Below, piece after piece: positions 17,397 through 26,116 of a DNA stretch of 64,000 bases. The stretch is from NCBI GenBank assembly GCA_004359425.1, contig PTEU01000001.1:222069-286068 (forward strand), written 5' to 3'. Position numbers and translations under genes: made by a program. The notes beneath the pieces were generated by a model. The model saw only the letters and a list, made by a program, of their open reading frames with translations. It did not search any database and had not been told where the DNA came from. Each line of letters starts with the position of its first letter. Within the stretch, counting starts at the first letter, position 1. This DNA comes from Ideonella sp. MAG2 (GTDB lineage Bacteria > Pseudomonadota > Gammaproteobacteria > Burkholderiales > Burkholderiaceae_C).

Positions 17397-19637
17397 ATGG
17401 AGTGTGGTGTGGACGGGGTGTGGCTTGTAGGGCGCTGGGCTCGGGCTCTATTGGGCTTGCTCGGGCTGGGCATGGTGGTTCATACCGCAGGGGCCATGCC
17501 CCAGGGTGCAGCGTCTTGGGGTGCGGTTGCCGAGACGCATTTTGGGGTGCGGGTGGTGGACCCCTATCGTGGCCTAGAACGCTGGCAGGCACCGGGCGTG
17601 CGGGATTGGTTGGCCCAGCAAAACCGGGCCAGCGAGGCGCAGTTAATGGCCTGGCCTGGCCAGGCCGAGGTGCTGCGGCAACTGGAGCTGCAAGACGCCG
17701 ACCTGGCCTCTCGGGTGACTGATGTACGCCGCTTGCCGGGCGGGCAACGCCTGTTCATGCGGCGGCAAGCAGGGGAAGACCAGTTCAAGCTGCTGGTGCA
17801 AGACCCGGGTGATGCGCCGCCCCGGGTGCTGGTGGACCCCGTGGCCCTGGCCCGCCGCAGCGGACGCCCGCATGCCATCAATTACTTTTCGGCCTCTTGG
17901 GACGGCCGTTGGCTGGCCTATGGCCTCTCTCAAGACGGCTCCGAAGACGCCAGCCTGCACCTGATGGAACTGACCTCTGGCAAGCGGGTGGGCACCCCCA
18001 TTGACAGGGCGGAGTTGGGTGGGGTGTCCTTCAGCGCTGATGGCCAATACCTGGCCGTGCTGCGCCTGCAAGCCACCGGCCCCAAGACGCGGCCGCAAGA
18101 CCGTTACCTCAATGCAGCGGTGTGGTTGCTCAAGCCCGGCGCACCGCTGAGCACGGCCCGCAAGATTTTTGGCCGAGGCCTGGCGGGGCTGACGCTCCAG
18201 CCAGAGGACGTGCCAGAGGTGGAGTTCAGCCACGATGGCCGCTGGGCCATTGCCACCGTCTACACCGGCACGCAGCAAGACGTGGGCCTGTGGCTGGCCC
18301 CAGCAGACGGCGTGTTGCAAGGCCACCCGCAGTGGCAGCAGGTGGCGCAGGCGGCAGACCAGGTGGTGGGCAGCGTCTATGGCCATGGGCGGCTCTACCT
18401 GCGCAGCCGCCAGCAGGCCCCACGCTACCAAGTGCTGGCCCTGGACCTGCGCTCGGGCCGGGTGCCCCCCCTGGCCGAGGCCCAGCTCATCTTGCCGCCC
18501 AGCGAGCAGGTGGTGATGGGCATGACGGTGGCGGCCGATGGCCTGTACATAGAAAGCCGGGAGGGCTCGGTCAAGCGCCTCTACCGCCGGGCACATGCAG
18601 ACCAAGCCTCGGTTCAGCCCGTGGCCCTGCCGGTGCAAGGCAGCTTTGCGCTCAGCTCGGATATTGCCCTGGCCTCGGTAGGGCACCCCGAGCTGCCGGG
18701 CTTGGTGCTGGACCTGCAAGGCTGGTTGGCGCTGCGCCAAATTTATGAGCTGAACGCGGATGGCTCGGCGCGCAACACAGGCTGGCAACCCACTGGCCCC
18801 ATGGCAGCGCTGCCCGAGGCCGAGACCACCGAGGTGCTGGTGCCCAGCCATGACGGCGAGCTGGTGCCCTTGTCCATCATCCACCGCAAAGGCCTGGTGC
18901 TGGATGGCAGCCACCCCACCGTGCTGTGGGCCTACGGCAGCTATGGCGAGACCGAGGAGCCCCAGTTGGGGGCGTTCTCGGCCGCATGGCTGCGGGCAGG
19001 CGGCGTGTATGCGGTGGCCCATGTGCGCGGAGGTGGGGCCAAGGGAGACGCCTGGTATGGGGCCGGCCGCCGAGCCCACAAACCCAACACCTGGCTGGAT
19101 ACCCTGGCCTGCGCGCGCTACTTGCAGCAACAAGGCTGGACCTCCCCCACCAAGCTGGGCCTGTGGGGGGCCAGCGCCGGGGGCATTGCGGTGGGGCGGG
19201 CCATGACCGAGCAGCCCGAGTTGTTTGCGGCCGTGGTGCTGTCGTCGGCAGCGCTGGACATGGTGAGCGCCGAACGCGAGCCCTTCGGCCCCACCAACGT
19301 GCCGGAGTTCGGCAGTGTGCGGCACAAGGCTGAGTTTCGAGACCTGTTGGCCATGAGCACCTACCACCACATTCGTGACGGGGTGAACTACCCAGCCGTT
19401 TTGCTGACCCATGGCCTCAATGACCCGCGTGTGGCCTTGTGGAACAGCACCAAGACCGCTGCCCGCCTGCAAGCGGCCAGCCGCAGTGGCAAGCCCGTGT
19501 TGCTGTTGGTGGATGCCCAAACCGGCCATGGCCTGGGCCATACCCGCAGCCAGCAGATGCGAGTGACGGCGGCGATGCTGGGGTTCTTCCGTTGGCAGTT
19601 AGGCCTCACCGGGCCTTTGGCACCCCAGGGCGGTTAG
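17397..19637 (+). CDS. Exported prolyl oligopeptidase-family (S9) serine peptidase
   Basis: The start at ATG 17397 is preferred over 17301 because it places a signal peptide (ARALLGLLGLGMVVHTAGA) at the N-terminus; the product is 746 residues. A seven-bladed propeller region follows an N-terminal VVDPYRGLERW segment typical of prolyl oligopeptidases. The alpha/beta-hydrolase domain has the nucleophile in GLWGASAGG (Ser about 593), Asp in GLNDPRVALWN (about 675) and His in GHGLGH (about 713). RGGGAKGDAWYGAGR matches the family's active-site wall. It should cleave short peptides, often after proline, in the periplasm. It is divergent from the M28 peptidase and overlaps the convergent FGGY kinase gene by 4 bp. 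Confidence 0.9.
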   Translation: MECGVDGVWLVGRWARALLGLLGLGMVVHTAGAMPQGAASWGAVAETHFGVRVVDPYRGLERWQAPGVRDWLAQQNRASEAQLMAWPGQAEVLRQLELQDADLASRVTDVRRLPGGQRLFMRRQAGEDQFKLLVQDPGDAPPRVLVDPVALARRSGRPHAINYFSASWDGRWLAYGLSQDGSEDASLHLMELTSGKRVGTPIDRAELGGVSFSADGQYLAVLRLQATGPKTRPQDRYLNAAVWLLKPGAPLSTARKIFGRGLAGLTLQPEDVPEVEFSHDGRWAIATVYTGTQQDVGLWLAPADGVLQGHPQWQQVAQAADQVVGSVYGHGRLYLRSRQQAPRYQVLALDLRSGRVPPLAEAQLILPPSEQVVMGMTVAADGLYIESREGSVKRLYRRAHADQASVQPVALPVQGSFALSSDIALASVGHPELPGLVLDLQGWLALRQIYELNADGSARNTGWQPTGPMAALPEAETTEVLVPSHDGELVPLSIIHRKGLVLDGSHPTVLWAYGSYGETEEPQLGAFSAAWLRAGGVYAVAHVRGGGAKGDAWYGAGRRAHKPNTWLDTLACARYLQQQGWTSPTKLGLWGASAGGIAVGRAMTEQPELFAAVVLSSAALDMVSAEREPFGPTNVPEFGSVRHKAEFRDLLAMSTYHHIRDGVNYPAVLLTHGLNDPRVALWNSTKTAARLQAASRSGKPVLLLVDAQTGHGLGHTRSQQMRVTAAMLGFFRWQLGLTGPLAPQGG

Positions 19638-21136
19638 CGGCTGTGCTCTGCCTGTACGCGCGGCATCAGTTGGCGCGTGGCGTGGTAGAGGTCCAGGAAC
19701 AGGCGGTGGTCGTGGTCATAGCGCTCGCGCAATGAGGCTTGCGGGGAGACCGTGCGCTCCACCGGGTTGATGCGCTCGATGTCGGTCGCGGCCATCATGC
19801 CCACCCCAATGCCCGCCAAAAAGGCCGAGCCCATGGCGGCCCCCACGGTGTGCTGGCGCACGCGCTGAGGGCGGTTGCTGATGTCCACCGAAGACTGCAT
19901 CCACAGCGGATTGAGCACGCCGCCGCCCACGGCGTCTATGCCGTCTATCGGGCAAACCTCGGCAAACATGTCGAGGTTGTGGCGCGTGGCGTGGCCCACC
20001 CCTTCCATCAAAGCCCGGTACATATCGGCCCGCTGGTGGCGCAGGTTCAAGCCAAACAGAACGCCGCGCGCGTCGGGGTCGTTGATGGGGGTGCGTTCGC
20101 CGCTGAAGTAGGGCAGGGCGATCAGGCCGTTGGCCCCCGGCGGGCTTTTGGCCCCTTCGGCCAACATCTGCGCAAAGCCGCTGTCGCGGTCATCCAGCTG
20201 CGCAATCTCGTTGCGGAACCAGTGCGTTAAGGCCCCGCCGGTGGAGACGCCGCCCATGGCCGCCCAGGTGCCGGGGAACAGATAGGGGGCAGACCAGTGC
20301 CGCGCATCGCGGTGCAGTTGCGGCACTACCTGGATGAAGAAAATCGAGGTGCCGTACATCACCATCAGCCGACCGGGTTGCAGCACGCCCACGCTGGCGG
20401 CCTCGGCGGCGGCGTCCACCGTGCCCACGATCACCGGTGTGCCCGGGGCCAGCCCGGTTTCTTCGGCGGCTGCCAGGTGCAGCGTGCCCGCAATGTCGGT
20501 GGTCCAACGGGCCTCGGGCAGTTGATCGGGTCGGCAGGTGTCGCGGATCACCTCGGGCGCCCAGGCCAGCTTCTCGACATCGTAAAACGGCGCGTAGTTG
20601 GCCGCGCCATAGTGGTCCACCACCCATTGCCCGGTGAGGCGATGCACCAAGTAGCTGGGGCAGCCCAAGATGCGCGACGTGCGCTTGAACACCTCGGGCT
20701 CGTGCCGTGCCAGCCAGGCCACCTTGGGGCCTACGGCCTGGGTGGTCAAGGCCATGCCGCACTGGTGCATCAGGTGCTCGGCCCCGTAGCGCGCGGTCAT
20801 CTCGATGATCTCGGTCTTGGCACGAGTGTCAATGCCATAGAGCACGGCGGGGCGCAGGGCCTGGCCTTGGGCGTCCACCGGCAGCATGCACGGGCCAATG
20901 CCGCTACAGCCAATGGTGGCAATCTGCCGTGGGTCCACACCGGTACGCTCCAAGAGCTGGCGGGTGACGGACTTGAAGCCGCCCCACCAATCTTGGTCCG
21001 CGTCATGCTCGGCCCAGCCGGGTGCGGGTACGCGCATCTCGTGCGGCTGGGTGGCCGTGCTGACCACACGCCCTTGCTCGTCGAGCAGCACCCCTTTGGC
21101 GGAGTAGCTGCCGATGTCTACGCCTAGCAAATACAT
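19634..21136 (-). CDS. FGGY-family carbohydrate kinase
   Basis: A 500-residue sugar kinase of the xylulokinase/gluconokinase class. The phosphate-1 motif is LLGVDIGSYSAKGVLLDEQG. GTVDAAAEAASVGVLQPG supplies the catalytic Asp, and the adenosine region is AVGGGVLNPLWMQSSVDI. The C-terminal block GAAMGSAFLAGIG is standard. Substrate specificity cannot be read from the sequence. A strong GGAGGT site precedes ATG 21136, and the start overlaps the M42 gene's end by 13 bp, which suggests translational coupling. As the last gene of the ABC operon it probably phosphorylates the imported sugar or polyol. Confidence 0.92.
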   Translation of the reverse strand: MYLLGVDIGSYSAKGVLLDEQGRVVSTATQPHEMRVPAPGWAEHDADQDWWGGFKSVTRQLLERTGVDPRQIATIGCSGIGPCMLPVDAQGQALRPAVLYGIDTRAKTEIIEMTARYGAEHLMHQCGMALTTQAVGPKVAWLARHEPEVFKRTSRILGCPSYLVHRLTGQWVVDHYGAANYAPFYDVEKLAWAPEVIRDTCRPDQLPEARWTTDIAGTLHLAAAEETGLAPGTPVIVGTVDAAAEAASVGVLQPGRLMVMYGTSIFFIQVVPQLHRDARHWSAPYLFPGTWAAMGGVSTGGALTHWFRNEIAQLDDRDSGFAQMLAEGAKSPPGANGLIALPYFSGERTPINDPDARGVLFGLNLRHQRADMYRALMEGVGHATRHNLDMFAEVCPIDGIDAVGGGVLNPLWMQSSVDISNRPQRVRQHTVGAAMGSAFLAGIGVGMMAATDIERINPVERTVSPQASLRERYDHDHRLFLDLYHATRQLMPRVQAEHSR

Positions 21137-22266
21137 GTGTACCTCCGGCGCTCAAACGAGAAGCCTGCGGGCATGTCGCGCAGCGCGGCGGCCAGCAGTT
21201 GGGCGATGGCGTCCAGGTCGCGCAGGTCGCACACCTCCGTGGGCATATGGGTGTAGCGGGCCGGAAAGCCCAAGTCCATGGACGGCACGCCCTCGTTGGT
21301 CAACTGCACATAGGACGAATCGGTGAGGCAGCCGGAGTGGGCACTGCGCTGCAAGTTCATGCCGATTTTTCGCCCCGTGGCGCTGAGGTGGTTGAGCAAG
21401 GCCGGGTGGGGCAGCGTGCCGTTGAGCGTGCCGCGCCCATGAAAGCTGTACATGCCCAATGCGGGGCCGCCGCCCAAAGTCAGCTCGCCCCTCTGGCCCA
21501 GATCGGGGGTATCACTGGCCACCATGATGTCGATGCTGATGGCGGCATCCGGCTTCAAGCGTTGGGCCGCCACCATGGCACCGCGCAGGTTGAATTCTTC
21601 TTGCACCGAGAACACGGCTTGCAGTGTGGCGGGCACAGGGTGGGCCAGCACGGCGTGCAACAAGGCCATCAGGGCCGCGCAGCCGGCGCGATCATCCAAG
21701 GCCGTGCCCGTGACGCGATGGCCCTGCAAGCGGCTGAACTGTGGCCGGTAAGTCATGGGCGAGCCAATGCCCACGCCCAGGGCGGCCACCGCCTCGGCAC
21801 TGTCCACGCCCAGGTCAAAGTAGAGCTTGTCCACCGCCACCACATGGCTCTTCTCTTCGGGGGGCGTGGCGTGGTGCGCCTTGGTGCCCACCACGCAGGG
21901 CAGGGCCTCACCCCGCTCATTCAAGACCACCATGTTCAGGCCCGGCAACACTCTCTCGGGCACGCCTCCCACCCGCTCCACGCGGAGGTAGCCGTCGTCC
22001 TCAACCCGCCGCACCATCAGGCCCATCTGGTCGATGTGGGCAAAGACCATGACCTTGGGCGCGGCGGGGTCTGTGCCCGGCACGGTGAGGATCAGATTAC
22101 CCGGCGCATCCACATGGTGCTGCACCCGGGGGTCGGTGAAGTGGGCGGCAATCGCCTCCCGCACCGGGTCTTCATAGCCCGACAGGCCGGGAATCAGGCA
22201 GAGCTGCTCCGTCCAGGCGGCAATGCGGTCTAGGCTGGCAGACGATGCAGGAGAAGAAGCGTTCAT
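21124..22266 (-). CDS. M42-family metallopeptidase (SgcX/FrvX-like)
   Basis: A start at ATG 22266 gives 380 residues (longer in-frame starts exist at 22272 and 22293). M42 signatures are present: VFAHIDQMGLMVRRVEDDGYL (first His/Asp ligands), TGTALDDRAGCAALMALL (bridging Asp), VFSVQEEFNLRGA (Glu pair) and AHSGCLTDSSYVQL with the final zinc region. It is a cytoplasmic tetrahedral aminopeptidase-type protein. Members encoded in sugar operons (SgcX, FrvX) have uncertain substrates and may not be peptidases in that setting. It lies between BtpA and the kinase gene. Confidence 0.88.
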   Translation of the reverse strand: MNASSPASSASLDRIAAWTEQLCLIPGLSGYEDPVREAIAAHFTDPRVQHHVDAPGNLILTVPGTDPAAPKVMVFAHIDQMGLMVRRVEDDGYLRVERVGGVPERVLPGLNMVVLNERGEALPCVVGTKAHHATPPEEKSHVVAVDKLYFDLGVDSAEAVAALGVGIGSPMTYRPQFSRLQGHRVTGTALDDRAGCAALMALLHAVLAHPVPATLQAVFSVQEEFNLRGAMVAAQRLKPDAAISIDIMVASDTPDLGQRGELTLGGGPALGMYSFHGRGTLNGTLPHPALLNHLSATGRKIGMNLQRSAHSGCLTDSSYVQLTNEGVPSMDLGFPARYTHMPTEVCDLRDLDAIAQLLAAALRDMPAGFSFERRRYTCIC

Positions 22267-22339
22267 GACCATGAGGAGGGGCGTGAGGAGCAAAGACCAG
22301 GGCGTGTGCGCCGCGCGTGATGAGCGGCTAGGGCGCAGT

Positions 22340-23140
22340 TCAGCGCAAAGACTTCACTTTGTCCATGAAGGCCTTGACACGCGCGGGGTCGACCAAATTG
22401 TCAAAGTTGCCGTCGATTTTGAAGGTGGAGCCCACCACGGCACCGTCAGACACGGCCAACTGCCTGTCCACGTTGTCGATGCGGCAGCCGGTATTGCAAA
22501 GCACCACGGTATTGGGCACGGCCTTCTTGACGCTGGACAAGACCTGCGTATCGGTCTCGGCACCGGCCGTTAAGCCCGACACACACAGAGCATCGGGCCG
22601 GTTGTTGAAGACGGTGGACTTGGCAATGTCCACGATATTGCGGTTGCCCAAGTAAGCAGCGGCCTCAGGCACGATGTTGTAGAGCATGCGCAGGTCCGGC
22701 GCGAGCGCCATTTTGTGGCGCACGGTCGCCCCCACATTGGTGTTCCACAGGCCAAAGTCGCTGGCGTAGACGCCGGTAATGATTTCGCGGATGAAGCCAG
22801 CCCCGGTCGCGGCTGCCAGGTCGATGGAGGCGATGGGGTCCCACAGCACATTCACGCCAAAGGGGATGCGAATCTCGGACTTCAGCTCGCCGATGACGCG
22901 GGCCATGGCGGCCGTCGTCACCGTCTTGACTTGGGTCAGATAGGGCAGGCTGAACTCATTCGAGAACATCACCGCGTCCACCCCACCGTCTTGAAGGTGT
23001 TTCAAGTCATGGCGTGCCAACTCGATCACCCGCTCCATGCCCTGCTCGGCGTTGTAGCTGGGGTCACCGGGCAGTGCCTGCAAGTGGCACATGGCGATGA
23101 TGGGTTTGTTGACCCCAAAGCTTTCTTTCAGCCAGTTCAT
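22340..23140 (-). CDS. BtpA/SgcQ-family protein
   Basis: A 266-residue TIM-barrel-like protein of the BtpA family. It shows the opening KPIIAMCHLQALPGDPSYN, then ARHDLKHLQDGGVDAVMFSN, FGVNVLWDPIASIDLAAATGA and a C-terminal phosphate-binding-type loop GAVVGSTFKIDGNFDNLVD. BtpA was named for photosystem I assembly in cyanobacteria, but in other bacteria (SgcQ) it belongs to sugar loci and may be a phosphosugar aldolase or isomerase. ATG 23140 is chosen from three close in-frame starts. It follows the ABC ATPase gene and precedes the M42 gene. Confidence 0.88.
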   Translation of the reverse strand: MNWLKESFGVNKPIIAMCHLQALPGDPSYNAEQGMERVIELARHDLKHLQDGGVDAVMFSNEFSLPYLTQVKTVTTAAMARVIGELKSEIRIPFGVNVLWDPIASIDLAAATGAGFIREIITGVYASDFGLWNTNVGATVRHKMALAPDLRMLYNIVPEAAAYLGNRNIVDIAKSTVFNNRPDALCVSGLTAGAETDTQVLSSVKKAVPNTVVLCNTGCRIDNVDRQLAVSDGAVVGSTFKIDGNFDNLVDPARVKAFMDKVKSLR

Positions 23141-23212
23141 ACACATATCCAATCAAAAAAAACCCATGGAAATGAAGAGGGGACGCTGAATCCATGTCTC
23201 CAGCGCCGCACG

Positions 23213-24289
23213 TCAGTGGTCGAACAAGAAGGCGCGCGACAGATCCAATGCCACCGTCACCGTGCTGCCCAAGGCGGGCTGCAAATCGGGGTCGCCCAGC
23301 AAACGCAAGGTGTCCTCGCCCGCCTTCAAAATGATCACGTTCTCTTTGCCCAGGCGCTCCACGCCGTACACCGTGGCGCGCGCCACCGGCCCGGTGTCTG
23401 AAGCGCCGGTTAAGCGCAGGTGCTGCGGCCGAACGCCCAGGTAGACCGGCTTGCCCGCCGGTGCAAAGCTATGGGCGCGCTGGCACAGGCGGTCTGGCAG
23501 AGTGAACACGCCGTGCGCTGTGCGGAGCTCTAGGCCGCTGCCGCTGCCGTGGAGCTCGCCCTTGAAAAAATTCATGGGGGGCGAGCCGATGAAGCCCGCC
23601 ACAAATCGATTGGCGGGTTGCTCATAAATCTCGCTAGGGGTGCCCACTTGCTGCACCCGGGCGCGGTCCATGACCACAATGGAGTCGCCCATGGTCATGG
23701 CTTCGACTTGGTCGTGGGTGACGAATACGGTGGTGACGCCCAACTGCCGCTGCAAGTGAACAAGATCAGTGCGCAAAGACTGGCGCAGCGCGGCGTCCAG
23801 CGCCGAGAAGGGTTCGTCCATCAGGAACACCGAGGGCTGGCGCACGGTGGCCTTGGCAATGGCCACGCGCTGGCGCTCGCCGCCAGAGAGTTGGCCGGGG
23901 CGCTTATGCATCAAGGGCTCAATGCGCAGCATCTCTATCACGCGGCCAATGCGCTTGGCCTTCTCGGTGGCATCGAGGGCTGAATGCACCAAGCTCATCT
24001 CCACATTGCGCAGCGCGCTCAAATGCGGGTAGAGCAAGGCGGACTGAAACACCATGGCGACATTGCGCTCATGGGGGGCCAGCGTGGTGACATCAACGTC
24101 GTCAAAGAGGATGCGGCCTGAGCTGACCTCCTCAAAGCCGGCAATGCAGTTCAAGGTGGTGGTCTTGCCACAGCCCGAGGGGCCCAAGAAAACCACAAAC
24201 TTGCCCGAGGGCAGCGTCAGCGTGGTTTGGTCCACGGCCACCTGGGTGTCGTAGAGCTTTCGAAGTTGGTCGATGTGTACGGTGGTCAT
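23213..24289 (-). CDS. Sugar ABC transporter ATP-binding protein (MalK/UgpC type)
   Basis: A 358-residue CUT1-type ATPase; the start is ATG 24289 (MTTVHIDQLRKLYD), and the longer frame upstream lacks support. Walker A is FLGPSGCGKTTTLN, the Q-loop is in MVFQSALLYPHLS, the signature LSGGERQRVAIAKA, Walker B VFLMDEPFSALDA and the H-loop VFVTHDQVEAM. The C-terminal ~115 residues form the TOBE/regulatory domain (YLGVRPQHLRL). It powers the importer formed with the two permeases. It is third from last in the import block, before btpA. Confidence 0.95.
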   Translation of the reverse strand: MTTVHIDQLRKLYDTQVAVDQTTLTLPSGKFVVFLGPSGCGKTTTLNCIAGFEEVSSGRILFDDVDVTTLAPHERNVAMVFQSALLYPHLSALRNVEMSLVHSALDATEKAKRIGRVIEMLRIEPLMHKRPGQLSGGERQRVAIAKATVRQPSVFLMDEPFSALDAALRQSLRTDLVHLQRQLGVTTVFVTHDQVEAMTMGDSIVVMDRARVQQVGTPSEIYEQPANRFVAGFIGSPPMNFFKGELHGSGSGLELRTAHGVFTLPDRLCQRAHSFAPAGKPVYLGVRPQHLRLTGASDTGPVARATVYGVERLGKENVIILKAGEDTLRLLGDPDLQPALGSTVTVALDLSRAFLFDH

Positions 24290-24323
24290 GGTGTAGGCCA
24301 AAGACGAAGAAGGGGCAGCGGAC

Positions 24324-25196
24324 TCAGCGGACCACGTCCACAAAGCCCAGGTCCGCGATGTGGCGCTGTAAGAAGTAGGCCACCAGACCGGCGGGCAGCA
24401 AGGAGAGAAACAGTGACGCCGCCAACTGGCCTGGCTGGGGCTGCAAGAACATCAGCCCCGACACCGAGGTGGGCAGGGTGGTGGCATCTGTGCCGTTGAC
24501 CAAGGCGGTGGCAAACACAAATTCATTCCAAGCGAACAAGAAAGACACCACGGCGGCCACGGCAATGCCACTCTTGGACATGGGCACGACGATGCGCAAC
24601 AGCGTGGCCATGCGGCCAAAGCCGTCGATGCGAGCCAGGCGTTCCACCGGCGGTAGATTGCGAAAATAGCCGATCAACATCCAGGTGACAAAAGGCACGG
24701 TGACGGTCAAGTTGATGATCACCAAGCCCGTGCGGGTGCCCGTCAAGTTCAGCTCGGTGAACATCACGTAAAAGGGAATCAAGGTGGACACCGGGGGCAC
24801 AGAGACCGAGAACAAAATCGCCATCAGCAGCGGCGTTTTGGCCTTGAACTCAAACCGCGCGTAGGCATAGGCCAGTGGCACGATGATGAGAATGGTGAGC
24901 ACCGTGACCGCGACGGCCACGATCAAGCTGTTGTAGAGCCCCAGCAAGATCTGCGCAGACTGACCAGAGGGCTCAAACACATGGCCTGCCGCATCGGTGT
25001 AGCCGTAGCCCAGGATGTTCAGGATGGCAGCGGGATGCAGGTCATGCGGCCACAGCGGCGGTGGAAATGCCGAGGCGTCCACCGGGGCCATCACCGCCAC
25101 CCGCAGCAGCCAATAAATGGGCAAGAGCGTCCACAGCGCCGCTGTCAGAATGGCCAGCCACAACCAGGGCTTGCGGGCTTGGGCAAGGCGGCTCAT
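24324..25196 (-). CDS. Sugar ABC transporter permease (MalG/UgpE type)
   Basis: A 290-residue inner-membrane permease with six predicted helices. The EAA loop that docks to the ATPase is in ERLARIDGFGRMATLLRIVVP. The first helix is WLAILTAALWTLLPIYWLL. Its start overlaps the upstream permease's stop by 4 bp (ATGA), a coupled pair. Confidence 0.93.
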   Translation of the reverse strand: MSRLAQARKPWLWLAILTAALWTLLPIYWLLRVAVMAPVDASAFPPPLWPHDLHPAAILNILGYGYTDAAGHVFEPSGQSAQILLGLYNSLIVAVAVTVLTILIIVPLAYAYARFEFKAKTPLLMAILFSVSVPPVSTLIPFYVMFTELNLTGTRTGLVIINLTVTVPFVTWMLIGYFRNLPPVERLARIDGFGRMATLLRIVVPMSKSGIAVAAVVSFLFAWNEFVFATALVNGTDATTLPTSVSGLMFLQPQPGQLAASLFLSLLPAGLVAYFLQRHIADLGFVDVVR

Positions 25197-26098
25197 GCAT
25201 CACCCCCTTCTTTGCGGCCCCACACCGCATACAGCAGCAAGGTGGCCCCGACAATCATGCCCAAGAGATAGAAGGACATCGCGGCGCTGGTGCCCATATT
25301 GGTTTGGCGAAAAGCCATGTCATAGAGCGTGAAGGTCAGCGTGCTGGACGCATCACCGGGGCCGCCAGCGGTCATGACGTAAATGAAGTCCAACATCTTC
25401 ATAGAGAGCACCGTGGCGATGCTGGTGAACACAAACAAGGTGTAGCGCAGCGGTGGCAGGGTCACATGCACAAAGCGCTCCCAGCGGTTGAGCTGGTCCA
25501 GGGCCGCCAAGTCATACAAGCGGCTCGGGATGGTTTGCAGATTCGCCAGCAAAAAGAACGCCACCAAGGGGGCCAGGTTCCACGCATTGCCCAGGGCCAG
25601 CAGCTCCACGATCCAGCGGCTGTCGATCAGCGACACATCTCTGGCCTCGGTAGCGCTGGTCACGCCATGCAGGGCATTGACCAAGCTGGTGGCGATGCCG
25701 GTTTGGCCCCGCGCCAAATACGACCAAGCCACCCCAGCGGCGTAGAGCGACACCGACCAGGGCAAGATCACCAGAGTGCGCAGCCAGCCCGCGCCTTTTT
25801 TAACGCGATTCATCACCAGCGCCAAACCCAGGCCGATGGTGATGGTGAGCACCACCGAGACCACGGTGAAGCGCACCGTGACCCAGGTGGACCACCAAAA
25901 CTCGGGGGACATCAACACCTGCCGGTAGTTGTCCAGGCCGACAAACTCGGACTGAATGCCCCCCAAAAAGGACACCTCTTGAAATGACAACCACAGCGCA
26001 TAGGCCATGGGGTAAGACATCACGGCCAGCATGAACACAATCACCGGCAGCGAAAGCAGCAAGGCAAATCGCTGGGCCGTCATTTCAGGATGTCGCAT
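25193..26098 (-). CDS. Sugar ABC transporter permease (MalF/UgpA type)
   Basis: A 301-residue inner-membrane permease with six predicted helices. The EAA-type motif is in DLAALDQLNRWERFVHVTLPP. The periplasmic loop after helix 1 (SFQEVSFLGGIQSEFVGLDN) is typical of CUT1 systems. It follows the solute-binding protein gene by 18 bp and overlaps the second permease by 4 bp. Confidence 0.93.
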   Translation of the reverse strand: MRHPEMTAQRFALLLSLPVIVFMLAVMSYPMAYALWLSFQEVSFLGGIQSEFVGLDNYRQVLMSPEFWWSTWVTVRFTVVSVVLTITIGLGLALVMNRVKKGAGWLRTLVILPWSVSLYAAGVAWSYLARGQTGIATSLVNALHGVTSATEARDVSLIDSRWIVELLALGNAWNLAPLVAFFLLANLQTIPSRLYDLAALDQLNRWERFVHVTLPPLRYTLFVFTSIATVLSMKMLDFIYVMTAGGPGDASSTLTFTLYDMAFRQTNMGTSAAMSFYLLGMIVGATLLLYAVWGRKEGGDA

Positions 26099-26116
26099 GG
26101 GGGTTTCTGCCTGCTC